Assembly: GCF_014243395.1 (NCBI RefSeq)
Contig: NZ_JACLCP010000005.1
Span: 186,001-250,000, forward strand
Length of the DNA stretch: 64,000 bases
Direction: 5' to 3'
From: Winogradskyella flava
GTDB taxonomy: Bacteria; Bacteroidota; Bacteroidia; Flavobacteriales; Flavobacteriaceae
How positions within the stretch are numbered: the first letter of the stretch is position 1; each line of letters starts with the position of its first letter. The notes beneath the pieces were generated by a model. That model did not search any database. It was not told where the DNA came from and saw nothing but the letters and a program-made list of their open reading frames with translations. The position numbers were made by a program, and so were the translations under genes. Positions 25,051 to 31,584 of the stretch are shown one piece after another.

Positions 25051-25069
25051 CAAATTGAATTGCTCGAAG
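25026..25069. repeat. Perfect 44-bp palindrome spanning the paaZ stop codon
   Basis: The 22 bases from CTTCGAGCAATTC (25026) to 25047 are followed, without a spacer, by their exact reverse complement ending GAATTGCTCGAAG at 25069. The centre is at the paaZ TAA (25048-25050). The left arm encodes the last residues FEQFNLL. In RNA it would form a 22-bp stem minus a few central bases for the turn, with no T-run after it, so not a standard terminator. Confidence 0.9.
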
Positions 25070-25092
25070 CACCCAAGAAATTGGGTGTCTCA
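25070..25092 (+). repeat. Hairpin repeat with GAAA loop, left boundary of GIY-YIG element 2
   Basis: CACCCAA (25070-25076), loop GAAA, TTGGGTG (25081-25087), foot TCTCA (25088-25092). Perfect 7-bp stem. It directly follows the 44-bp palindrome and ends 11 bases before the gene. Confidence 0.85.
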
Positions 25093-25103
25093 GATAGAAA
25101 AGG

Positions 25104-25388
25104 ATGAAACACTACGTTTACATTATAACAAACAAAAAACATGGTGTTTTATATATTGGAAAAACAAAAAGATTAAAAACAAGAATATATCAACATAAAA
25201 CCAAAGCGCATCCAAATACATTTTCAGCTAGGTATAATTTAAATAAACTTGTTTATTTTGAAGCGTTTGAAACTGAAGATGAAGCTAGATTGAGAGAAAA
25301 GCAGATGAAGAAATGGAATAGAGCTTGGAAATTAGAATTAATTGAAAAATCAAATCCTGAATGGAAGGATTTATATAAAGAAGTATAA
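25104..25388 (+). CDS. Small GIY-YIG nuclease-domain protein (copy 2)
   Basis: 94 residues, a lone GIY-YIG domain: HYVYIITNKKHGVLYIGKTK, RLKTRIYQHKTKAHPNTFSA, then RYNLNKLVYFEAFETEDEAR with the metal-binding Glu and KKWNRAWKLELIEKSNPEWK. It is the same family as the gene at 21550 but clearly diverged (roughly half identical by eye), so not a recent tandem copy. Like copy 1 it is flanked by facing hairpin repeats, at 25070 and 25405. Confidence 0.85.
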   Translation: MKHYVYIITNKKHGVLYIGKTKRLKTRIYQHKTKAHPNTFSARYNLNKLVYFEAFETEDEARLREKQMKKWNRAWKLELIEKSNPEWKDLYKEV

Positions 25389-25404
25389 GTTTAACACATA
25401 AAAA

Positions 25405-25424
25405 GATTCCCGTTTTCACGGGAA
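25405..25424 (-). repeat. Hairpin repeat with GAAA loop, right boundary of GIY-YIG element 2
   Basis: TTCCCGT (25407-25413), loop TTTC (GAAA on the minus strand), ACGGGAA (25418-25424), preceded by AAAAAGA. Perfect 7-bp stem, reverse orientation, foot toward the GIY-YIG gene. Confidence 0.85.
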
Positions 25425-25436
25425 CACGCAAGCGTG

Positions 25437-26189
25437 ATGACGGACCCATACGTAAAACAAACCATAGAAAACGAAGTAGGATACATAGAGTTTTTCCATC
25501 CTGCGCATAACTCTCTTCCTGGAGATATATTAGCGAAATTAGCGAATACAATTACTGAAGCTGGACAAAACGATGCTATTAAAGTCATCGTACTTAAAAG
25601 CGGAGGCGACCGCACCTTTTGTGCTGGAGCAAGTTTTAATGAATTGATTAATATCAATGATGCTGCAACAGGAAAAGTATTTTTTTCAGGCTTTGCCAAT
25701 GTGATTAATGCTATGCGTAAATGTCCTAAGTTTATTATCGGCCGTGTCCAAGGTAAAACTGTTGGAGGAGGTGTAGGGCTTGCCGCTTCAACGGACTACT
25801 GTATGGCAACAAAATTTGCGTCAATAAAGTTGAGTGAACTCAATATTGGTATTGGACCATTTGTTGTTGGCCCAGCCATTGAGCGGAAAATGGGATTAAG
25901 TGCCATGTCTCAAATAGCAATTGATGCAAATTCATTCTATCCAGCCGAATGGGCAAAACAAAAAGGGTTATTTACTCATGTTTACGAAAGTACTGAAGAA
26001 CTTGATAACACGGTAAAGACTACTGCTGAGCATTTATGTACCTACAATATTGAAGCAATGCTAGAAATGAAAAAGATATTCTGGAAAGGTACTGATGACT
26101 GGGACGAGCTTCTAGCTGAGCGCGCACAAACAAGTGGTAGATTGGTATTATCGGATTTTACAAAAGAAAAATTGAAAGAGTTTAAATAG
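25437..26189 (+). CDS. Enoyl-CoA hydratase/isomerase family protein, PaaF-like position
   Basis: 250 residues from ATG 25437 (a GTG one codon earlier is less likely). Crotonase fold: oxyanion-hole loop RTFCAGASFNELI and GKTVGGGVGLAASTDYCMAT. Of the two hydratase glutamates, the first (usual GGCELA) is Gly, while the second is kept (KLSELNIGIGPFVVGPAIER). By context it would supply the PaaF step (2,3-dehydroadipyl-CoA to 3-hydroxyadipyl-CoA), but the missing first Glu makes isomerase or another activity possible. It ends 2 bases before paaY. Confidence 0.85.
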   Translation: MTDPYVKQTIENEVGYIEFFHPAHNSLPGDILAKLANTITEAGQNDAIKVIVLKSGGDRTFCAGASFNELININDAATGKVFFSGFANVINAMRKCPKFIIGRVQGKTVGGGVGLAASTDYCMATKFASIKLSELNIGIGPFVVGPAIERKMGLSAMSQIAIDANSFYPAEWAKQKGLFTHVYESTEELDNTVKTTAEHLCTYNIEAMLEMKKIFWKGTDDWDELLAERAQTSGRLVLSDFTKEKLKEFK

Positions 26190-26191
26190 AA

Positions 26192-26788
26192 ATGATTTAC
26201 AGTTTTAAAGGCTATACACCAGTGGTTCATAAAAGTAGTTTTGTGCATCCTTTGGCTGCTGTAACTGGAAATGTCATCATAGGCAAATACTGTTATATAG
26301 GTCCTGGAGCTGCAATCCGTGGAGATTGGGGACAAATCATTTTAGAGGATGGAGTTAATGTTCAAGAAAATTGTACTGTTCATATGTTTCCTGGTAAGTC
26401 AATAACACTTAAGGAAAGTGCCCATGTTGGTCATGGCGCTATTATTCATGGTGCTAATTTGGGGAGGAATTGTTTGATAGGTATGAATTCAGTAATTATG
26501 GATGATGCCGAAATTGGAGATGAATCCATTATAGGCGCAATGGCTTTTGTGAAAGCAGAAACAATAATCCCAAAACGAAGTTTAGTCGTGGGCAATCCTG
26601 CAAAAGTGGTTAAACAAGTCAGCGATGAAATGGTTGCATGGAAAACAAAAGGCACGGAACTCTATCAACAACTACCTGAAGATTGTCATGAATCATTGAG
26701 AGAAGCAGAACCACTAAGAGAAGTGCCAGAGCATATGAAAGTTCAGGATGATGTTTATAAGACCTTAAGAGACACTTTTAAGAAATAG
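26192..26788 (+). CDS. paaY: PaaY-type hexapeptide-repeat thioesterase/carbonic anhydrase-like protein
   Basis: 198 residues. Left-handed beta-helix of hexapeptide repeats (VTGNVIIGKYCYIGPGAAIR, HVGHGAIIHGANLGRNCLIG) with gamma-carbonic-anhydrase-like metal histidines (VHMF, HVGHGAIIHG), followed by a helical C-terminal tail unique to PaaY (QLPEDCHESLREAEPLREVP). PaaY hydrolyses hydroxylated CoA esters such as 2-hydroxycyclohepta-triene-type dead ends and complements PaaI. It is the last gene of the paa run. Confidence 0.92.
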   Translation: MIYSFKGYTPVVHKSSFVHPLAAVTGNVIIGKYCYIGPGAAIRGDWGQIILEDGVNVQENCTVHMFPGKSITLKESAHVGHGAIIHGANLGRNCLIGMNSVIMDDAEIGDESIIGAMAFVKAETIIPKRSLVVGNPAKVVKQVSDEMVAWKTKGTELYQQLPEDCHESLREAEPLREVPEHMKVQDDVYKTLRDTFKK

Positions 26789-26865
26789 TATTTAATTATA
26801 TGGCAGGTTGTTTAATTCAACATATCTTTTGTAACGGTAATTAGAAATGCCATACTAATCAATCA

Positions 26866-28512
26866 ATGGTCAAAGATATTCTCTCTCAAATCAAATATAA
26901 ATTTTCTCAAATACGCTTCAACAGGAATAAAGAAGTAAAAAAGGAACTTATCGAATCCTTTGGTAAAATTAAGATTGATGATACTTTTGATTTTGAACGG
27001 ATTTCAAAATATTTCAAGAATAGAGATCATTCAAAGATGCATCAGGTTTTATCTGATAAAACATGTAATGATTTGGATTTTGAAGATTTGTTTGTATTGG
27101 TTGATCATACCAAATCTAAAGTAGGTCAACAATATCTCTACAATAGACTTAGAACTATAGAATTAGATAAAAGTCAAACAAAACTGAATGAAGAGGTAAT
27201 AGATGTATTACTAGAGAATACTGAATTAAGAATTTCAACCCAACAGAAATTACTAAAGCTTAAAAATGAAGAAGCCTATTATATTTCTGAACTTTTTCAA
27301 GAAGAGCACGCAAAGCCACCTAAGTGGTTGTTTATAATAAAGCTGCTGTCTATAACTAGCTCAGGTTTAATGGTGCTGTCCTTTATCAATCCTTTGTTCT
27401 TCTTCGGTTTATTAGGCGTGTTTTGCATCAATTTTGTAATTCACTTTTGGAATAAAAAGAATTTGGCCGAATATATAAGTTCAATTCCTCAGCTTTTAAG
27501 ATTGAATGCAGTAGCGTCTGATCTTAATAAAAATGTCGACATAAAAAGACTTAATCTAAACATCGATAAGTCTATCAGAGTAATCAAGCAGGTTAAAAGC
27601 AGAATGTCTTTTTTTCAACTTGAAACTAGACTTCAAGGAGAGTTCGAAATTATTCTTTGGTTCTTGTTTGAGATTTTTAAAACAGTATTTTTGCTAGAGC
27701 CATTATTGTTGTTTGATGTTTTAAAAAAACTGGACAAAAAACGTCACGAAATAGAAGAAGTATTTCAGTTTGTTGGCCATACAGATATGTTAATCGCAAT
27801 AGCCTCTTTGAGAAGTGGGCTGGAGACATATTGTATCCCAACTATACTTAGTGAGAACAGAATTATTGCTAGTGAAATTTATCATCCATTAATTATTAAT
27901 TGCGAGGCAAATAGTATTACAATAAACGAAAAATCTATCCTACTCACGGGCTCAAATATGTCAGGTAAAACCTCTTTTATTCGGGCAATCGGATTAAATG
28001 TAATTACAGGTTTAACTATTAATACGTGCTTTGCAAAATCATTTGCTTTTCCACTGCTAAAGATTTTCTCGGCAATACGAATCAGTGATGATTTAATGAA
28101 TGATAGAAGCTATTATTTTGAAGAAGTTCTCACAATTAAGAAGATAATTGAAGAAGGTGAAAAACATGATAACAACCTTTTTCTATTAGATGAAATATTT
28201 AAAGGAACAAATACTGTAGAGCGTGTAGCAGCGGGTAAAGCTGTTTTATCTGCAATAGCGAGAAATAACAATATAGTCTTAGTATCTACACATGATGTTG
28301 AGCTTACTGATATGCTCTCTGGTGAATACGAATTATATCATTTTAGCGAAGTACTGAATGAAAAAAATATTGGCTTTGACTATAAACTTAAAATGGGAAA
28401 GTTAGAAAATAGAAATGCCATAAGAATACTTGATATTAACGGATATCCTAAAGACGTAGTTAATGAGGCATTAGCAATTTCTAACGCATTGGATAATCTG
28501 AAGAATAGGTAA
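26866..28512 (+). CDS. Membrane-associated MutS-like ATPase
   Basis: 548 residues. The C-terminal ABC-type MutS ATPase domain has Walker A TGSNMSGKTSF (361-371), the MutS-specific dimer segment SDDLMNDRSYYFEEVLTIKK, Walker B FLLDEIFKGTNTVER (439-453) and the H-loop STHD (474-477). The N-terminal half has no mismatch-recognition domain; instead it has two membrane segments at about 154-195 (WLFIIKLLSITSSGLMVLSF onward) and a third hydrophobic stretch at about 262-285. A short core/clamp region flanks them. It is therefore not a mismatch-repair MutS or a MutS2 with Smr domain. This is a Bacteroidota-typical lineage of unknown function. Confidence 0.85.
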   Translation: MVKDILSQIKYKFSQIRFNRNKEVKKELIESFGKIKIDDTFDFERISKYFKNRDHSKMHQVLSDKTCNDLDFEDLFVLVDHTKSKVGQQYLYNRLRTIELDKSQTKLNEEVIDVLLENTELRISTQQKLLKLKNEEAYYISELFQEEHAKPPKWLFIIKLLSITSSGLMVLSFINPLFFFGLLGVFCINFVIHFWNKKNLAEYISSIPQLLRLNAVASDLNKNVDIKRLNLNIDKSIRVIKQVKSRMSFFQLETRLQGEFEIILWFLFEIFKTVFLLEPLLLFDVLKKLDKKRHEIEEVFQFVGHTDMLIAIASLRSGLETYCIPTILSENRIIASEIYHPLIINCEANSITINEKSILLTGSNMSGKTSFIRAIGLNVITGLTINTCFAKSFAFPLLKIFSAIRISDDLMNDRSYYFEEVLTIKKIIEEGEKHDNNLFLLDEIFKGTNTVERVAAGKAVLSAIARNNNIVLVSTHDVELTDMLSGEYELYHFSEVLNEKNIGFDYKLKMGKLENRNAIRILDINGYPKDVVNEALAISNALDNLKNR

Positions 28513-28514
28513 AA

Positions 28515-28988
28515 TTATACCCTGCTCAAATCAATCTCATTAGTCTCTTTTCCAGTAGAAAGGGTAATCAAACTTTGCACATTACCTAGATAAGGAAGAA
28601 GGGTCAGTTTGGAAATAATAAACGTTTCATAAGCTTCAATGTCTTCTACAATAAGCTTAAGCAAATAATCATAGTTTCCACTCACACGATGACATTCTAC
28701 AATTTCAGGGAAGTTATTAATTTCAGTTACAAACTTTTCTAAATAACTTCTGGTGTGACCTTGCAAGGTAATGCCAATAAATACAGTTAGTTTTAATCCA
28801 ATTTTCTTATTGTCTAGAACAGCAACATATTTTTTAATATAACCTTCTTTTTCTAGTTTTTTAATGCGTTCAAAAACTGGTGAGGTTGTCATTCCAAGCT
28901 CTTCTGCTATACTCTTTGTGGTACGGTTACTGTCTTTTTGAAGTATAGACAGAATTTGTGTGTCAATTTTATCAAGTGCGTGCGCCAT
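28515..28988 (-). CDS. Lrp/AsnC-family transcriptional regulator
   Basis: 157 residues. AsnC-type helix-turn-helix at about 5-55 (DTQILSILQKDSNRTTKSIA, TSPVFERIKKLEKEGYIK) and a C-terminal RAM effector-binding domain (FVTEINNFPEIVECHRVSGN, YDYLLKLIVED). It is divergent from the E2-ilvE-E1 genes for branched-chain amino acid breakdown, so I infer leucine-type amino acid sensing and control of that operon. It converges with the MutS-like gene 2 bases away. Confidence 0.93.
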   Translation of the reverse strand: MAHALDKIDTQILSILQKDSNRTTKSIAEELGMTTSPVFERIKKLEKEGYIKKYVAVLDNKKIGLKLTVFIGITLQGHTRSYLEKFVTEINNFPEIVECHRVSGNYDYLLKLIVEDIEAYETFIISKLTLLPYLGNVQSLITLSTGKETNEIDLSRV

Positions 28989-29011
28989 CAGAAAATTATT
29001 TTTTGATGTTA

Positions 29012-29019
29012 CAAAAATA
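29012..29019 (-). promoter_or_regulatory. -7 element upstream of the Lrp gene
   Basis: On the minus strand TATTTTTG matches TAnnTTTG, 24 bases before the Lrp ATG. The spacer is AT-rich, so chance matches are possible. Confidence 0.4.
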
Positions 29020-29124
29020 TAATTAATAAAAGAAAATAAAACTTTAATTAGTTATAAATTAAGAATAATATTCTGTATAGATTTAATTTATAAGATTTTA
29101 AGAATGGTAAAAAGCTTAAATTAT

Positions 29125-29132
29125 TAAATTTG
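29125..29132 (+). promoter_or_regulatory. -7 element upstream of the bkd-type operon
   Basis: TAAATTTG matches TAnnTTTG, about 24 bases before the probable TTG start of the E2 gene. No convincing -33 element. Confidence 0.4.
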
Positions 29133-29155
29133 ATACTGTTTTTAAATTATTGATT

Positions 29156-30466
29156 TTGAGTACGTTTGAACTTAAGATGCCCAAAATGGGAGAGAGTATC
29201 ACAGAAGGAACAATCATAAATTGGCTTGTTTCAGAAGGAGAAGCATTTGAAGAAGGTGATATTATTTTAGAAGTTGCGACAGATAAAGTGGATAACGAAG
29301 TACCAGCTCCAGCATCTGGTACGCTTGTTAAAACCTTTTTTTTAGCTAAAGATGTAGTGCCCGTAGGTGAAGTTATGGCAATTTTAGAAGTTTCTGACGA
29401 GATGAAATCTTCAAAAAATGATACTGTCATTCAGAGTGACAACGAAGAATCTCAAAAAAAGAAAAGTTTTAAAAAGAAACGCCCTGTCACATCGAATGCA
29501 GTCGAGATGTCTCAATCAAATTCATTCTCAGTTAATAACACTAACACGTTCTTCTCTCCTCTAATTATTTCTATAGCAAAAGAGCAACATATTAGTTTTG
29601 AAGAACTAGCACGTATTCCTGCTACAGGGAAGGAAGGGCGATTAAGAAAGAGCGATGTATTTCAGTATATAGAAGACGGTAGACCATATAAGTTTGCACA
29701 ATCTGTTATGCAAGACCCAACGGCTTATCGTATACCGCAATTGACATTTGAAAAAGGAAAAGGGAAAATTGTAGAAATGGACCGTATGCGTCAGATGATC
29801 GCTGACCATATGGTCTATTCTAAGCACATATCACCACATGTCACGGCCTATGTTGAAGCGGATTTAACCAATATGGTGAATTGGAGAAATGCTAATAAAA
29901 AAGCATTTCAAGAGAAGTATGGTGAGCGCCTAACCTTTACTCCTTTATTTGTAGAAGCTGTTGCAAAAGCGGTTAAAGATTTTCCAAATATTAATGCTTC
30001 AGTAGATGGAACTAACATCATTGTGAAAGAGGATATTAATATTGGTATGGCAACAGCATTACCAAGCGGCAACTTAATCGTTCCCGTCGTTAAAAATGCA
30101 GATACTAAAGATTTAAAACAGCTTGCCAAAAATGTCAATGAGCTTGCTAATAAGGCAAGAGAAAATAAACTTTCAGGTGATGATATTAAGGGCAGTACAT
30201 TTACCATTTCCAATGTGGGAACCTTTGGAAGTGTGATGGGCACACCAATTATTAATCAACCAGAAGTCGCTATTCTAGCTTTAGGTATTATTAAAAAACG
30301 ACCTGAAGTCATTGAAAGTGAAAATGGTGATGAAATCGCTATTCGTAGTATGATGTATCTATCCTTATCCTTTGACCATCGTGTAGTTGATGGCTTTTTA
30401 GGAGGAAGTTTTGTGCGTCGTGTTGCGGATTATTTCGAACAGTTCGATACGAAAAGAAAAATATAA
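29156..30466 (+). CDS. Branched-chain 2-oxoacid dehydrogenase E2 (dihydrolipoamide acyltransferase)
   Basis: 436 residues from a TTG at 29156 (MSTFELKMPKMGESITEGTI); TTG 29150 is also possible and there is no ATG that keeps the lipoyl domain whole. Order: lipoyl domain about 3-78 with the lipoylated Lys in EVATDKVDNE; a Ser/Lys-rich linker of about 50 residues; E1/E3-binding domain about 128-170; catalytic acyltransferase domain about 190-435 with the active-site SFDHRVVDG. It transfers branched acyl groups to CoA. The linker contains two captured hairpin-repeat sequences. Operon with ilvE and the fused E1; no E3 in the window. Confidence 0.93.
   Translation: MSTFELKMPKMGESITEGTIINWLVSEGEAFEEGDIILEVATDKVDNEVPAPASGTLVKTFFLAKDVVPVGEVMAILEVSDEMKSSKNDTVIQSDNEESQKKKSFKKKRPVTSNAVEMSQSNSFSVNNTNTFFSPLIISIAKEQHISFEELARIPATGKEGRLRKSDVFQYIEDGRPYKFAQSVMQDPTAYRIPQLTFEKGKGKIVEMDRMRQMIADHMVYSKHISPHVTAYVEADLTNMVNWRNANKKAFQEKYGERLTFTPLFVEAVAKAVKDFPNINASVDGTNIIVKEDINIGMATALPSGNLIVPVVKNADTKDLKQLAKNVNELANKARENKLSGDDIKGSTFTISNVGTFGSVMGTPIINQPEVAILALGIIKKRPEVIESENGDEIAIRSMMYLSLSFDHRVVDGFLGGSFVRRVADYFEQFDTKRKI
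29426..29453 (+). repeat. Hairpin-repeat sequence inside the E2 coding region (first)
   Basis: GTCATTCAGAGTGACAACGA followed by AGAATCTC has the head GTCATTC and foot GAATCTC of the intergenic repeats, but lies in frame in the E2 linker (residues about 91-100, VIQSDNEESQ). Confidence 0.65.
29483..29513 (+). repeat. Hairpin-repeat sequence inside the E2 coding region (second)
   Basis: CCTGTCACATCGAATGCAGT followed by CGAGATGTCTC: ACATC (29489-29493) pairs with GATGT (29506-29510) and the foot is TCTCA. It encodes PVTSNAVEMSQ in the linker, 29 bases after the first copy. Confidence 0.65.
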
Positions 30467-30472
30467 AAATTT

Positions 30473-30500
30473 GTCATTCTGAACTTGTTTCAGAATCTCA
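30473..30500 (+). repeat. Hairpin repeat (CTGAACTTGTTTCAG type)
   Basis: ATTCTGAA (30476-30483) pairs with TTCAGAAT (30489-30496); head GTC, foot CTCA. Only a few bases differ from the copy at 16247, and the arm changes keep the pairing. It lies in the E2-ilvE spacer. Confidence 0.85.
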
Positions 30501-30516
30501 TAAATCATTAAAAATT

Positions 30517-31584
30517 ATGAGCTACAACATTTCAATTAACAAAGCCGAAAAATCTAATCTTGATAAATTAGATTTCGACAATATTCCACTTGGAACATCA
30601 TTTACAGACCACATGTTTATCTGTGATTATGAAAATGGCGAATGGGTAAACCCAAGAATTATGCCTATGGGATTAATTCCAACCCATCCTGCTGCAATGG
30701 CTTTACATTATGGTCAAGCTATTTTTGAAGGTATGAAAGCTTACAAGAATACTGGAGGCGAACCCATGTTATTTCGACCAGAACAAAATGCAAAGCGTTT
30801 AAATAAAAGTGCAGACCGCATGGGAATGCCAAATGTTCCTGAAGAATTATTTGTTGAAGGATTAAAGGAATTGGTAAGCTTAGAGCATAATTGGATTCCA
30901 CCACAGCAAGGAAGTGCTTTATATTTAAGACCATTTATGTACGCCGATGAGCCATTTATTGGTATGCGAGCAGCTACGCATTATAAGTTCATTATTATGG
31001 CATCGCCAGCTGGTCCATTTTTTAGCAAGCGCATTAAGCTTTGGGCAGAAAGACAATACATCCGAGCTGCACATGGTGGAACAGGTGAAGCAAAAGCTGC
31101 TGGGAACTATGCAGCGGCAATTCGTCCCACGGAATTGGCAAAAGCGAAAGGTTATGACCAAGTACTATGGTTGGATGCCGCTGAACATAGGTATATTCAG
31201 GAAGTTGGTACTATGAATATCTTTTTTAAGATAGATGGTGAATTCATCTCGCCTGAGTTAGATGGTTCAGTGCTTCATGGTATAACCAGAGCGAGTGTTA
31301 TCGATTTGTTGCGAGACATGGACTACAAGGTATCTGAAAGAAAAATTACGATTGATGAGATAAAAGAGGCATCAGCAAATGGAACTTTAGAAGAAGCTTT
31401 TGGCACGGGAACAGCTGTTGGAATTGCCTATATTCAAGAGATTGGAATGGATGAAGAAACTATTCATGTGTCAGATGAAAGTCCAGTTGGTTTGGAGGTT
31501 AATAATAAATTGAATGCTATTAAAATTGGAGACCATGAAGATAAATTTGGATGGATGCTTAGAACAAGAAAGGAATTAGCCTAA
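30517..31584 (+). CDS. ilvE: Branched-chain amino acid aminotransferase
   Basis: 355 residues, fold-type IV PLP enzyme of the longer eukaryote-like BCAT group. HYGQAIFEGMKAYKN and LYLRPFMYADEPFIG are substrate-pocket blocks; the PLP lysine is Lys193 in GEAKAAGNYAAA; KGYDQVLWLDAAEHRYIQEV follows. It converts Leu, Ile and Val to 2-oxoacids, which feed the adjacent E1/E2. In this context it serves catabolism. Stop and next ATG are contiguous. Confidence 0.95.
   Translation: MSYNISINKAEKSNLDKLDFDNIPLGTSFTDHMFICDYENGEWVNPRIMPMGLIPTHPAAMALHYGQAIFEGMKAYKNTGGEPMLFRPEQNAKRLNKSADRMGMPNVPEELFVEGLKELVSLEHNWIPPQQGSALYLRPFMYADEPFIGMRAATHYKFIIMASPAGPFFSKRIKLWAERQYIRAAHGGTGEAKAAGNYAAAIRPTELAKAKGYDQVLWLDAAEHRYIQEVGTMNIFFKIDGEFISPELDGSVLHGITRASVIDLLRDMDYKVSERKITIDEIKEASANGTLEEAFGTGTAVGIAYIQEIGMDEETIHVSDESPVGLEVNNKLNAIKIGDHEDKFGWMLRTRKELA

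Larger units (their letters stand above)
25070..25424 (+). mobile_element. Candidate hairpin-bounded GIY-YIG element 2
   Basis: Unit made of a left hairpin (25070-25092), the GIY-YIG gene (25104-25388) and a right hairpin (25405-25424). The hairpins face each other with feet toward the gene as in element 1, though their stem sequences differ. Located between paaZ and the crotonase gene. Mobility is inferred. Confidence 0.4.

Noticed and set aside
21550..25388. GIY-YIG genes as intron-encoded homing endonucleases
   Set aside because: Neither lies inside an intron or intein and no host gene is interrupted; they sit between intact genes.
13253..30500. CRISPR array
   Set aside because: The repeats are dispersed between genes, vary in sequence, and have no regular spacers or cas genes.
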